Positions 1 to 8,639 of a DNA stretch of 35,190 nucleotides are shown in pieces. Origin of the DNA: a virus. The notes beneath the pieces were generated by a model, which saw only the letters and a program-made list of their open reading frames with translations, was not told the DNA's origin and made no database searches. Position 1 is the stretch's first letter; each line of letters opens with the position of its first letter. Location of the stretch: the IMG/VR virus record IMGVR_UViG_3300036864_000058, positions 1-35,190 of that record, one strand, 5' to 3'. The position numbers and the translations under genes were made by a program.

Positions 1-191
1 ATATCAATACTTCGCGGAATCTATATATATCAGATAATAAAGAAGACATATAGATTATTTCCATTGAACGTAGTTATAATTATGTAATTTAGTTAAATTA
101 TTGATTTAATTGAAGTTATAAATACTTGATTCACAAGTTAAATATTGAATTAAAATATAATAAGTACGAAATAAAGAAATTAATTTAATTT
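1..191. repeat. Terminal direct repeat, left copy
   Basis: These 191 bases recur at 35000-35190 with one difference (G at 128, A at 35127). The right copy runs to the last base of the window, as expected when a circular or terminally redundant genome is assembled linearly. The repeat is AT-rich, contains the GC-rich word CGCGGA at 13-18, and has no ORF. The mismatch suggests population variation or an assembly error rather than an exact physical terminus. Whether it is a true direct terminal repeat or only contig overlap cannot be decided from sequence. Confidence 0.9.
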
Positions 192-268
192 ATGTATTAT
201 GAGAATCATATAAAGTTGTATCTATAATCCAATATCAATTATACATAATCAAATACTCCTTATCTATG

Positions 269-332
269 TATAGTAATAAGAGTAGTAATAGTAGATAGTA
301 GTAGTATTAGTAGTAGTATAGTAGAATAGTAA
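269..332. repeat. Imperfect AGT/TAG trinucleotide-rich tract
   Basis: The words AGTAGT, TAGTAG and GTAGTA recur with small interruptions for about 60 bases. It looks like a degenerate simple repeat, arising by slippage or serving as an easily melted segment beside a putative origin. No ORF crosses it. Confidence 0.6.
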
Positions 333-506
333 ATACAAGTAATAAATGATACAATATAAAAATGATTAGAGTAATAGAGAATACGTAAATACAAGTATAA
401 ATTGATCATTAATTAAATACATTACTTATTTTGATTATTATTTAAATTATTTAAAGTATTTGTTGTTGTTTACACAAGATACTTGATTAATGTTATAAGA
501 TAATAT

Positions 507-559
507 GATTAGACGATTAGACTAAACCCCTAATCACCTAATCACCACCACATCTAATC
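507..559. repeat. Cluster of GATTAG/CTAATC half-sites with hairpin
   Basis: GATTAG occurs at 507-512 and 515-520, and its complement CTAATC at 530-535, 538-543 and 554-559. The first four can form a hairpin of two 6-bp blocks separated by a 2-nt internal mismatch, with a 9-nt loop. A further GATTAG lies at 364-369. Repeated short sites arranged as direct and inverted copies are typical of origin iterons or operator arrays. No T-run follows, so it is not a standard terminator. Confidence 0.45.
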
Positions 560-787
560 AACAATCATAACTTTAAATTATTTAAATCATCAACACATTA
601 TTCCAGTAACATAAATCTTTGATGTTTGATCCTTGATTCCGCAAAGTTTAAATTATTTAAATCCATTGATTCAAGTTTAAATTATTTAAAGTATCAAGGG
701 TATACCAATCACCAATTACCCATCCCAGTAGAGTTGATCAATTTCAAAATTACCATAAGATTTTTTTTTGAGTTGAGGTAAATAGAC

Positions 788-816
788 TTGACAACTCTTT
801 CCAGTTATGATACAAT
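788..816 (+). promoter_or_regulatory. Promoter P1, sigma70 with extended -10
   Basis: TTGACA at 788-793, 17-bp spacer, TACAAT at 811-816, preceded by TGA. It reads rightward toward the first gene at 1164. The match is near consensus, so strong constitutive or early activity is likely. Confidence 0.8.
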
Positions 817-870
817 GCTTTCAATGAAAAGTAAAGGAAATAAATTATTTTTATGAAACGAGAAAAGTGC

Positions 871-899
871 TTGACAAACAAAATGAGATGTGATAGAAT
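871..899 (+). promoter_or_regulatory. Promoter P2, sigma70 with extended -10
   Basis: TTGACA at 871-876, 17-bp spacer, TAGAAT at 894-899, preceded by TGA. It lies 83 bp downstream of P1 with the same architecture. Its transcript would begin near 906 and carry a leader of about 260 nt before the first gene. Confidence 0.8.
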
Positions 900-915
900 G
901 TATTTCGAGGTAAGA

Positions 916-946
916 TTCGATTCATCGAACCGTACCGGAACGGTTC
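916..946 (+). promoter_or_regulatory. Two overlapping dyads in the P2 leader
   Basis: TTCGAT (916-921) pairs with ATCGAA (924-929), and GAACCGT (927-933) pairs with ACGGTTC (940-946) around a 6-nt loop. The two hairpins share bases 927-929, so they are mutually exclusive. Placed just after the expected P2 start, they could be an operator or a regulatory RNA structure. No ligand or protein is suggested by the sequence. Confidence 0.4.
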
Positions 947-1163
947 AGAATGTAAAGTTTAAATTATTTAAAAGTGAAACAGGTGATTAAACAGCGCGGA
1001 GTCAGAGTTTAGAAAGTTAGAAACACAAACAGATTATTTCCATTATGCGGAGCAGAACCGTAACGTAGTTTCAGGTAACGAAGTTTAAATTATTTAAAAA
1101 CGTAATCGCGGAGTTTATTTGCAAAACAAATAAATCAGTGAACTAAGTGAACGAGATTTCCGA

Positions 1164-3485
1164 ATGAACACAGAGATCAAAAACCAAACCAGTAACTCAA
1201 ATGCAGACTACTGGCTCTCCAGAACCAAACAAGATCCCAAATCAAAGTTTGGTGTTGATCCAAAGTGCGTCGATGCAAACAAACTTGTTTTGGATATTTA
1301 CCGTTTTGGTAAGTATCCTGTGCTTACTCCAGACTTAGAATCAATTCGATTGAATCTGAGTTATCTGGTAAATCTTTCCCATTGGGTTTGTTTCAAAGTC
1401 AAATGGGCTAAAAATACTCCATTGATTTCTTTTTTCAATCCGAGATCTGGTAAAGTCTGTCAAATTCGTTATCCACAAACTTGGGGAACATTTGACGAAG
1501 CTGTCGATATGTTCATCAGGTTTTCAGATGAATTTGCTGGAATTGCTTTTGCACTCCCTACTCCAACTGCTGAAAACCGTGTTACTTTCAGCAGTGGTAG
1601 TGCAGCACGAAATACAAACAAATCTGAGAGTTTAAATAATTTAAATCTACTCAGTTTGGAAATGTCAAAACCAGGAACTACAGAACTAAAACTTTACGAA
1701 AAACTGCAAACCTACTGTGAAGTTTCTCCACTTGGCAACAGTTTGCAGCTACTTGGATTTGGTTTCTTGGAGAACGAAGGAACACTTGTAAACAATCTGG
1801 AATTTACTTCGCACTCGAAATTCATTCCAATCACTGGATTAGTTCCTAAAACTTTTTCCAGTGAAGAGATTCTTGAGAATACTTACACAAAGAATTCTAA
1901 GTTTCAATTGTCCGATATTCACGTATTGGCAAATAAACTTCACAAACATTTGTTTGGAATTTCAGAAACTAAACCTGAAATCAAACCAATCGAATTGAAA
2001 GTTGATGTTAAATCCAAACGAATTATTGGTCTGTCCGACAATGTTGTATTGGAAAATCTGTTTAATTCCTCCATTGGATTGAAAGCGTCAAAGCTTTGGA
2101 ATAACGATTTATCTCAGTTTGACGGAACAATTGCTGATGCAATCAAAGAAACTGTGGATAATTTATTATTCTACTGCGGATCTGACATTGAACAAGTTGA
2201 TAGATTATTCAAACAGTCTGAACTACTTGTTCCAAGATGGGATGAGATCAAAGGTAATTCCACCAATGGAAAATCTTTCATCCAGCAACGATACGACGCA
2301 AGAGCAGATAATAATTTCTATTCAGGAACAACTGAAGATTATACAAAGCTTGTTGAAGCTAGAGCTATTATCTCCAGGATTCAAGATATGCTTGATTCTA
2401 GTCCTGAAGAAATATTTTCAGATAGGGTTATTTCAGCGTTAGCGTTGATTAAATTTGAACGTCCTTCCGAATGGTTTGACGTCAAGAAACTTTTGAAAGG
2501 TAGAATCCAAGAAGTTGAACTAGCAATCAAAAGATCTAAGACTTTAAATTATTTAAAAGTAAGTAAATCTTCTGAGATTGAATATTACAAAACTGAACAG
2601 ATTCTAGGAGATATTTTTCCTGAGTTTTCTCTTCATTTGGAAAAGTCTAGTGAATTCTCTTTCAGGAAACCAGAAATTAGCATCGAGTCAACAGAATTAA
2701 TTATTCCAGTTCCATACAGATTAACTTTTGAGTCAGTACTTAAAATTTCTGTCGATAAATCAAACGTATCGGAGAAAAGTGTTTGCTCTGTTCCAGTTGT
2801 AATAACTGGACGTTACAGGGCTAAATCTGATGGAAGTATTAAACTCAGATTATCTTGGATGAGAAATGGTACTTGGAATTCAATTGTTGCTAATCGAAGT
2901 ACTGTTTTTCAAAGATCAACACTTGTAAAACTAGGAGACAAAGGTCTTCCAGTAACAGGAATAAATTCCAAAATGTTACTTGAATATCTTTCAGCTTTCG
3001 AACAAAGAAATCTGGAGAAATTAAACAACATTGTTGTAAACGAAAGTGAATTGTTTGATGAAAATGATGACGCCAAAGCTTGGATTTTTATTGTTTCCAT
3101 CATCAAACAATTTACTACCAGATTCAAAGATCGTGGATTGAAAGATAACAGAGGAAATGAACTTAGGCCAAAAGGTGGATGGTTAGGTAGATTTCCTACT
3201 AACATTATTGGAATAGGTAGACCTAAACTTATGAAATATGGTTATCCTTGGGTTGCTTTCTTTCCAGATCAACTCAGGAATATTTTATTTGAAGGTGGAT
3301 TCAATCCTGATGTTGTGATTGGTGGGTGGCATAAAAAGGGATATTTAAGGGTATTGCATAACAACATCAATAAATACCATACAAACGTTTCTATTGATGG
3401 TGCTCAATACCAAATGATTGTTTTGAAAGCTGAAAGTATTGAGGGAGTTCCAAAAGAATTACTTATGGAATTTAACGAAGTCTAA
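1164..3485 (+). CDS. Degenerate primase/DUF927-type replication protein lacking the ATPase core
   Basis: 773 residues. The N-terminus resembles phage/plasmid PrimPol proteins: a W..F start, FFNPRSGKV (90-98) and TWGTFDEAV (106-114), YCEVSPLGNSLQL (184-196) and KFIPITG (219-225). Residues about 307-375 resemble the NrS-1 polymerase-type HBD domain (LFKQSELLVPRWDE). Residues about 515-616 resemble the start of DUF927 (LRLSWMRNGTWN, GLPVTGINSK, LLEYLSAFE) and about 690-755 its C-terminal tail. The large ATPase region normally between those two is absent, and the place where the family carries its acidic catalytic pair reads LLSLEMS. It may therefore bind DNA or partners without priming or unwinding. 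Two copies of the 15-bp element lie inside (residues 157-161 and 461-465). Family assignment is from memory of motifs. P1 and P2 drive it. Confidence 0.6.
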   Translation: MNTEIKNQTSNSNADYWLSRTKQDPKSKFGVDPKCVDANKLVLDIYRFGKYPVLTPDLESIRLNLSYLVNLSHWVCFKVKWAKNTPLISFFNPRSGKVCQIRYPQTWGTFDEAVDMFIRFSDEFAGIAFALPTPTAENRVTFSSGSAARNTNKSESLNNLNLLSLEMSKPGTTELKLYEKLQTYCEVSPLGNSLQLLGFGFLENEGTLVNNLEFTSHSKFIPITGLVPKTFSSEEILENTYTKNSKFQLSDIHVLANKLHKHLFGISETKPEIKPIELKVDVKSKRIIGLSDNVVLENLFNSSIGLKASKLWNNDLSQFDGTIADAIKETVDNLLFYCGSDIEQVDRLFKQSELLVPRWDEIKGNSTNGKSFIQQRYDARADNNFYSGTTEDYTKLVEARAIISRIQDMLDSSPEEIFSDRVISALALIKFERPSEWFDVKKLLKGRIQEVELAIKRSKTLNYLKVSKSSEIEYYKTEQILGDIFPEFSLHLEKSSEFSFRKPEISIESTELIIPVPYRLTFESVLKISVDKSNVSEKSVCSVPVVITGRYRAKSDGSIKLRLSWMRNGTWNSIVANRSTVFQRSTLVKLGDKGLPVTGINSKMLLEYLSAFEQRNLEKLNNIVVNESELFDENDDAKAWIFIVSIIKQFTTRFKDRGLKDNRGNELRPKGGWLGRFPTNIIGIGRPKLMKYGYPWVAFFPDQLRNILFEGGFNPDVVIGGWHKKGYLRVLHNNINKYHTNVSIDGAQYQMIVLKAESIEGVPKELLMEFNEV

Positions 3486-3504
3486 TTGGCTTCACTCATT
3501 GACC

Positions 3505-3532
3505 TTTTGAATGTTCGCAACTCAATTCAAAA
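3505..3532 (+). promoter_or_regulatory. Hairpin with 12-nt loop upstream of terminase small subunit
   Basis: TTTTGAAT (3505-3512) pairs perfectly with ATTCAAAA (3525-3532) around the loop GTTCGCAACTCA (3513-3524). The same loop on a different, fully paired 10-bp stem occurs at 22177-22208. A conserved loop on covarying stems indicates selection on RNA structure. The hairpin ends 27 nt before the start codon and is followed by a copy of the 15-bp element. Confidence 0.65.
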
Positions 3533-3559
3533 AGTTTAAATAATTTAAATTGGTGTTTT

Positions 3560-4126
3560 ATGAAAGATGATTTAGATTGGTTGTTTGAAGCTCCAATAAA
3601 TAAACAAGAGAATAATCTTTCATTGGTTCCAACAGAGCAAGATTTAAGCTTGACTTCTCTTGAGGAACTTGATAGAATAGAACTTGAGAAAATAACTAAG
3701 ATTGCTATTGCTGTTAATTTTGGAACGAACGATAAAACATTCAATATTCCAGGTCTTGCAAAAGATTTGGATATTCCAGTTTCAGAATTAGTAATGTTAA
3801 TGAATAGTCCAAAGTTCTCAACTGCTGTTCGTGCGGTAACTAAAGCACAATCAATGCTTGTTGTCCACGGTAAAGGTATTCAAAAACTTACTGATATTGT
3901 TTACAATGGAAAAGACAAGGATGTTTTAGCAGCATTAAAAATGTTAGGTGTTATTACTGGTGATCTTAGATCTGGAAAAAACGTAGATGTAACTGTAACT
4001 TTCGATGATCTTAGAAAATCAGCTAATGCAACTGATTCTCCATTATCTAACTTGTTCAAGATTCAAGGACAAGAACATCAGGATGCTGATTTTATTGATT
4101 CTGAATTCGAAGAAATTATTAACTAA
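3560..4126 (+). CDS. Terminase small subunit (putative)
   Basis: 188 residues, immediately upstream of the large terminase. The acidic N-terminus is followed by a helix-turn-helix-like segment (about 60-95, FNIPGLAKDLDIPVSELVML), a helical oligomerisation-type region (about 105-140, with KDKDVLAALKMLGVITG) and a C-terminal stretch VTVTFDDLRK of the sort that ends many small terminases. It should recognise phage DNA and load the TerL motor onto portal. The upstream ribosome binding site is weak (TGGTG), and a 15-bp element and a conserved-loop hairpin lie in its leader. The call rests on gene order, size and the HTH-like region. Confidence 0.7.
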   Translation: MKDDLDWLFEAPINKQENNLSLVPTEQDLSLTSLEELDRIELEKITKIAIAVNFGTNDKTFNIPGLAKDLDIPVSELVMLMNSPKFSTAVRAVTKAQSMLVVHGKGIQKLTDIVYNGKDKDVLAALKMLGVITGDLRSGKNVDVTVTFDDLRKSANATDSPLSNLFKIQGQEHQDADFIDSEFEEIIN

Positions 4127-4166
4127 AATTTTAAATAATTTAAATCTTTCTCGAAAACTCGAATCG

Positions 4167-4187
4167 ATTTTATATTGCATATAAAAT
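4167..4187 (+). promoter_or_regulatory. Hairpin occluding the terminase large subunit start
   Basis: ATTTTATAT (4167-4175) pairs perfectly with ATATAAAAT (4179-4187) around TGC. The second arm contains the A and T of the ATG at 4186. No Shine-Dalgarno sequence is visible upstream, so initiation probably needs this weak AT hairpin to open or ribosomes arriving from the upstream gene. Confidence 0.5.
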
Positions 4188-6132
4188 GGCGTTTACTCCA
4201 AAGTATAAAAATCAGACTGTAGAATCCTCTGTAATCTCTAAAGAATTTCTTTCTTTAGCGAGTGCGGATGATTCTCGTTTGATTCCACAAGTTAAAGCTT
4301 GGAGGAATGATCCAGAAGCTTTTATCAGAAAGAACTTTGCTGCACTTCAAACCTATGATTTTCCTTTGTACGCTTATGGAAACATAAAGATCCAAACTAA
4401 AAAGGGTGGATCTGCTCCATTTAAATTCAATAGAGTTCAAAAACAATTGTGGAGTTGGTTTCTGGAAGATATGGCAAGCGGAAAGCCTGTTAGATGGTAT
4501 ATCATCAAAGCCAGACAAATGGGTGTTTCTACTTGGGTTATTTCATTGTTTTATTGGTTAGCTTCTCAGACAGCAAATAGAAATTGTTTAGTAGTTACTC
4601 AGGATGAGACTTCAGCTAACAACTTTCAAGGTAGGATTCGAGGTATTTATTCAAATTCACACGAATATTTGAAGTCTCCTTTAGTTCAAGATTCAAAAAG
4701 AATTATTCATTTTGGAAACAAAACACGAGATAGACATAAAGGTTCTGGTCCTGGATTAGATTCTAGACTTATTTTCGAATCTGCTAAAAGTGGTGAGCTT
4801 GGACGTTCTTATAATTTTCACGCTGTACTAATGTCAGAATTTGCTATTTGGCCAGAATTAGCTATTGACATTGAAGAACAGCTTACAGCATTAAATCAAA
4901 CAGTAGATGATTCTCCAGGAACTATTATTATTATTGAATCTACTGCTAAGGGACAAAATGCTGCTACTAGAATGTATGAAGATAAGAATAATGGTTATCG
5001 TAAGATCTTTATTCCGTGGGTAGCATTTGATGAGTATCGTTTACCATTAAAAGAAGGTCAAGAATTAGGTAATCTTTGTAGAGAAGATGAAACTAACGGA
5101 AAACCTACACGATATGGAAACGAAGTTTCAGAGAAACGCTATATTGATTCTTCTTTACGTCTTTGGTACTCAAAAGAAGTTGAAAAGTTTGGTGTAGAAT
5201 GGCTACGTGAAGAGACTGAAGCAAGGTTAAATTGGAGAAGGAATACTATCGATACTAAATGTCTTGGAAATGTTAACAAATTCAGACAAGAGTATCCAAC
5301 TATCGCTTCTCACGCATTTACTTCATCATCCACACAAGTATTTGATGCTGCTTCAATCGAAGCTATGCGTGATCATATTGCAGAAGAAGATTTAAAACCA
5401 GCACGTTATATTTATGCACACGACTCTAACGTAACAGATAGAAATAAGAAATTTCAATTATCTCCATTTGGACAACTTAGAGTTTATAAACGACCTGAAC
5501 CTGGAGTACATTATGTAATTGCTGGTGATCCAGGTATGGGAGTAGAAAATACTGGTGATCCTTCAGCATTGATTGTTTTGAAATGTCCAGATCTTGAAGA
5601 AGTAGCTTGTTTTAATGAAATTATAACACCTGATAAATTTGCAGAATTAGCAAATTATCTTGGATTGCTTTATAACAATGCATTACTTGCTATTGAGAAT
5701 AATGAACGTGGTGGTTATGCTGCTAATTTGGCATTAACTAAAAATCTTCATTACCCTAGATTGTATCATAGGTTTGATCATTTTGATAAGAAATCAGCAT
5801 CAAAACCCGGATTTGTTACAAGTGGTTCGAACAAGGCTGTGTTAGTTTCTGAAGTACAGAAAGCTATTAGAGATAGGGAGATATTGCTTAGAACTGATGC
5901 TTTGATTGAACAGCTTGAGCATTATATGGTTAAGTCAGATGGAACTTTAGGATGTCCTTCTCCTTGGCATGACGATCTAGTATCTGCACTTTTGATTGCA
6001 GTATTTTTATCAACAAAAGTACATTTGTATGCTCAAACAGGTACAGGTATTCCAAAAGGAACTCTAGCATACTTTATGCAACGACACGAAGAATCAAGAA
6101 AACCAGGAATGTTTGATAGACGTAGGAGATAG
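4186..6132 (+). CDS. terL: Terminase large subunit (ATPase-nuclease packaging motor)
   Basis: 648 residues. The N-terminal ATPase has the R-Q-M-G-x-S-T variant of the Walker A loop (KARQMGVST, residues 108-116) and a HAVLMSEFAIWP segment in the Walker B position, as in P22-like terminases. The C-terminal RNase H-like nuclease shows AGDPGMG (446-452), IENNERGG (from 503) and SPWHDD (592-597), which carry the expected metal-binding acids. It pumps DNA into the procapsid through the portal encoded next. ATG at 4186 is the only usable start after the in-frame stop at 4141. No Shine-Dalgarno is seen and the start lies in a hairpin. Confidence 0.93.
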   Translation: MAFTPKYKNQTVESSVISKEFLSLASADDSRLIPQVKAWRNDPEAFIRKNFAALQTYDFPLYAYGNIKIQTKKGGSAPFKFNRVQKQLWSWFLEDMASGKPVRWYIIKARQMGVSTWVISLFYWLASQTANRNCLVVTQDETSANNFQGRIRGIYSNSHEYLKSPLVQDSKRIIHFGNKTRDRHKGSGPGLDSRLIFESAKSGELGRSYNFHAVLMSEFAIWPELAIDIEEQLTALNQTVDDSPGTIIIIESTAKGQNAATRMYEDKNNGYRKIFIPWVAFDEYRLPLKEGQELGNLCREDETNGKPTRYGNEVSEKRYIDSSLRLWYSKEVEKFGVEWLREETEARLNWRRNTIDTKCLGNVNKFRQEYPTIASHAFTSSSTQVFDAASIEAMRDHIAEEDLKPARYIYAHDSNVTDRNKKFQLSPFGQLRVYKRPEPGVHYVIAGDPGMGVENTGDPSALIVLKCPDLEEVACFNEIITPDKFAELANYLGLLYNNALLAIENNERGGYAANLALTKNLHYPRLYHRFDHFDKKSASKPGFVTSGSNKAVLVSEVQKAIRDREILLRTDALIEQLEHYMVKSDGTLGCPSPWHDDLVSALLIAVFLSTKVHLYAQTGTGIPKGTLAYFMQRHEESRKPGMFDRRRR

Positions 6133-6158
6133 ATAAAACTGAACCTTTACAGGTACGG

Positions 6159-6177
6159 TTTTTCACTAGGTGAAAAA
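6159..6177 (+). promoter_or_regulatory. Hairpin enclosing the portal ribosome binding site
   Basis: TTTTTCA (6159-6165) pairs with TGAAAAA (6171-6177) around CTAGG. The AGGTGA ribosome binding site is split between loop and stem, and the hairpin touches the ATG at 6178. This could limit portal synthesis, which needs only twelve copies per virion. Confidence 0.5.
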
Positions 6178-8121
6178 ATGAAAAAAGATACAAGTTTAAA
6201 TAATTTAAAACTTACTGTACCAGCAAGTACATCTCCACGTAATAATACTATTCGTGTTCCAACTGTATCTGAAACGGGAAATGGAACAAATGATGGTAAT
6301 ATTTGGCTTGCTCGTATTGCTAAAACATTACGACAACGCGAAGATATGCCAAATGGTGCTCAAGACTGGAAACGATATTATGAATGGTTTGAAGGTGATC
6401 AGTGGAACGAAAGAGGACTAGAAGTTGGTGGTTTATCTTCAGATAATGCTCGTAATACTGCTACAGTTAATATTACTGGATCTATTGCACAAACTTTTGT
6501 TCCATTTCTTATCAATGGAGAGATTAGATTTAAACTTACTCCACGTAAAATGATTGATACAAAGTCTGCTGAAATTCAACAGGCATTGTTAAATTACGAA
6601 TGGAGCAAAAATGAGATGACATCTGAATGTAAAGCTATCGTTCAAGATGTTGTTATCATTGGTCACGGTATAGGAAAAACAGGATATATTATTGAGCTTG
6701 ATGAGACTAGAAAAAAGTCTGATGGGAGCATCAATTACAAGGATTATATCAAAAAAGATAACCCATACATCGAAAGAGTTGATCCTATTAACTTTTTATT
6801 TGATCTAACTGCTAAAGATGGAACTTTGAGAACAGCTAGATGGTGTGCAGAAAGATTTTTTACTCCTTATGCTGATGTAGTAGCTAACAAAGACTATAAA
6901 ACAGAAGTATTAGCAATGATCAACACTGGTGCATATACTTTTGATATTACTTCTGGTTTTAGTTTTAATGATGCTGCCGCACAGAATCTCGGAAATTATG
7001 GTTCCGAGTTAACACAAATTACTCCAGAGGATCAGCTTGTTCCTTTGTGGGAAGTTTGGGATAAGAAGTATAGAAAGCGTTATGTTTATGCACAAAATGT
7101 TCCTATTCCATTACTTGAGGAGGTTTGGCCGTATGATTATTTAGATGGATTTCCTTACATTCGTTGTGATTATATTCGTGTTCCAAATAAACCCTATCCT
7201 ATGGGAGTTATGCGACAAGTAGAGGACCAACAGATCCAACTTAATCGTATTAGGACGTCACAGTTTAATCATATCAGATCACACGGTAGGAAATTTATGG
7301 CTGTTGCTGGAAGAGTTCTTCCAGAACATCTAAAAGATTTCCAGGATATGCCTGATGGTGGAGTTATTCAAGTTGAAGCACCTGAAGCGTTAATTCCTAT
7401 TCAAGATGCTACAATGTCTCAAGATTTTCAGATTGTGGAAGCTAGGATTCAATCTGATATTGAACAACTGACTGGAGCTGATGCCTTGTTGCAAGGTAAA
7501 CCTCTTGCTTCAAGAACTACAGCAGGTGAAGTATCAGCTAGAACTAATATACTTAGATTAAAAGCTGACGATAGAGTATCTGCTGTTGAACGTGCTGTTA
7601 CAGAACTTGCTATTCAGGTTTTGATGCATCTTAAAAAGTTCAAAACTTTACCAGATGTTGTCAAGATTGTTGGACTGCAAGGAGAGTACTGGAAAGAATA
7701 TACTAATGAAGAAATTCAGGCTGAAACAGATGTTACAGTTGAATATTTTTCAGCACCTAAGTTTGATCCAGCACTTGATAGACAGCAGAAATTACAGATT
7801 CTTCAGTTAGCTGTGCAAGCAATGCCAGCAATGGAAAAACAAGGTGATCAAATTGATATGCCTGCATTGTTTAACTGGATTCTAAAAGGATTTGATTTAA
7901 AAGATGCGGGAGAATTCTTTAAGAAAGCTTTGGTTGTTACTCCACCGCTTGAAGAGGTTAAACAGGAAGTTAAACAAGATCAAGCAATTGCAGGTATGAA
8001 TGCACCACAGCCTATTCCTGAAGGAATTGGAAATCCAGGAGAAGGTGAAAGTATTGAAGATATTTTAATGGGTATTCAAGGATCTGGTGTTGTTGGATCT
8101 GGTGAACTTCCAGGAATTTAA
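6178..8121 (+). CDS. Portal protein, podovirus type
   Basis: 647 residues, in the usual position after TerL. Recognisable portal features include the early KRYYEWFEGDQW (about 65-76), ITGSIAQTFVPFLING, a central VDPINFLFDLTAKDG, and the helical VEDQQIQLNRIRTSQFNHI stretch followed by a long alpha-helical C-terminal part. It forms the dodecameric DNA gate at the capsid vertex and binds TerL, scaffold and the adaptor encoded at 14137. The sixth to eleventh codons contain a 15-bp element (SLNNLK), so the boundary element lies just inside the gene. Its own stop codon lies within the next copy at 8117-8131. AGGTGA precedes the start. Confidence 0.88.
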   Translation: MKKDTSLNNLKLTVPASTSPRNNTIRVPTVSETGNGTNDGNIWLARIAKTLRQREDMPNGAQDWKRYYEWFEGDQWNERGLEVGGLSSDNARNTATVNITGSIAQTFVPFLINGEIRFKLTPRKMIDTKSAEIQQALLNYEWSKNEMTSECKAIVQDVVIIGHGIGKTGYIIELDETRKKSDGSINYKDYIKKDNPYIERVDPINFLFDLTAKDGTLRTARWCAERFFTPYADVVANKDYKTEVLAMINTGAYTFDITSGFSFNDAAAQNLGNYGSELTQITPEDQLVPLWEVWDKKYRKRYVYAQNVPIPLLEEVWPYDYLDGFPYIRCDYIRVPNKPYPMGVMRQVEDQQIQLNRIRTSQFNHIRSHGRKFMAVAGRVLPEHLKDFQDMPDGGVIQVEAPEALIPIQDATMSQDFQIVEARIQSDIEQLTGADALLQGKPLASRTTAGEVSARTNILRLKADDRVSAVERAVTELAIQVLMHLKKFKTLPDVVKIVGLQGEYWKEYTNEEIQAETDVTVEYFSAPKFDPALDRQQKLQILQLAVQAMPAMEKQGDQIDMPALFNWILKGFDLKDAGEFFKKALVVTPPLEEVKQEVKQDQAIAGMNAPQPIPEGIGNPGEGESIEDILMGIQGSGVVGSGELPGI

Positions 8122-8152
8122 ATAATTTAAATATGCATTGTTGAGGGTTGTT

Positions 8153-8608
8153 ATGCCAATTTACAGTTTTGATTGCAATGAGCACGGAGAATTTGATAAA
8201 TACTTTCCACGTGTTTGTGATCCTAAGACTTCTCAATGTCCACAGATTGGTTGCATTGTTTTTGCTGACAGAGTAGAGTTTGTTAGAGTCTCAATGCAAC
8301 CTGATAACTTGTGGCATTGTGGAGTAATGGATAAAGGTGTTGAAATTAATTCCAAATCTCAGTTGGATAGATTAAACAAAGAACGTGGAATTATTCGATG
8401 TGCTAATAGACAAGATTACGAATCCTTAAAACAGATGTCTAAGACTGGAAAGATTGAAGCAGAAGAAAAAGAGAATGCAGAAATCAGAAAAGTATTTGAA
8501 GAAGGAATTAAAGGAGCAGGTGTTGTAGATAGTTTTGGTCAACTTAGACCAGAAGCAAATGTTGTACAATCTTCTGAGAATATAAATTTTGTATCTGCTG
8601 AATCTTGA
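8153..8608 (+). CDS. FmdB-like zinc-ribbon protein, hypothetical
   Basis: 151 residues from ATG 8153, chosen because TTGAGGG lies 5 nt upstream; earlier TTG codons at 8138 and 8141 have no ribosome binding site. The N-terminus MPIYSFDCNEHGEF followed by CPQIGC resembles small FmdB-type zinc-ribbon proteins often found beside phage portal genes, with several cysteines (CNEHG, VCDPK, QCPQIGC) for metal. The middle has a lysine/glutamate-rich helical region (EAEEKENAEIRK) and the tail is low complexity. Role unknown; the position suggests a head assembly accessory. Confidence 0.6.
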   Translation: MPIYSFDCNEHGEFDKYFPRVCDPKTSQCPQIGCIVFADRVEFVRVSMQPDNLWHCGVMDKGVEINSKSQLDRLNKERGIIRCANRQDYESLKQMSKTGKIEAEEKENAEIRKVFEEGIKGAGVVDSFGQLRPEANVVQSSENINFVSAES

Positions 8609-8639
8609 AAAAAAAACTTTAGATTATATCAAAATATAC

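Larger units (their letters stand above)
1..1163. other. AT-rich non-coding control region, left part
   Basis: No convincing gene in 1163 bases. It holds the terminal repeat, an imperfect AGT-rich stretch (about 269-332), a cluster of GATTAG/CTAATC words with a hairpin (507-559), six copies of the 15-bp genome repeat (441, 572, 647, 676, 958, 1084), two sigma70-type promoters (788-816 and 871-899) and a leader with hairpins at 916-946. Joined across the terminal repeat to 33506-34999, it forms the only large non-coding block and is the best candidate for the replication origin and early control region. That role is inferred from position and composition. Confidence 0.6.

Noticed and set aside
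853-990. A 45-residue ORF (starting MKREKCLTNK) between P1 and the first gene.
   Set aside because: The only nearby purine-rich sequence is 13 or more bases away from the ATG, promoter P2 is embedded in it, and its end consists of a 15-bp element read in a phase not used elsewhere. It could be real but cannot be supported.
2253-2276. GNSTNGKS (residues 364-371 of the first protein) matches the Walker A pattern GxxxxGKS.
   Set aside because: It falls directly after the WDE of the HBD-like domain, where the family has a variable glycine-containing turn, and is not preceded by a beta strand or followed by a Walker B segment. Treated as a chance match.
6133-6158. Weak AACC/GGTT dyad between terminase and portal as a terminator.
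   Set aside because: Four pairs only, and the following T-run belongs to the ribosome-binding-site hairpin.
8138-8152. Upstream TTG starts for the zinc-ribbon gene.
   Set aside because: The TTGAGGG ribosome binding site lies within this extension and serves ATG 8153.
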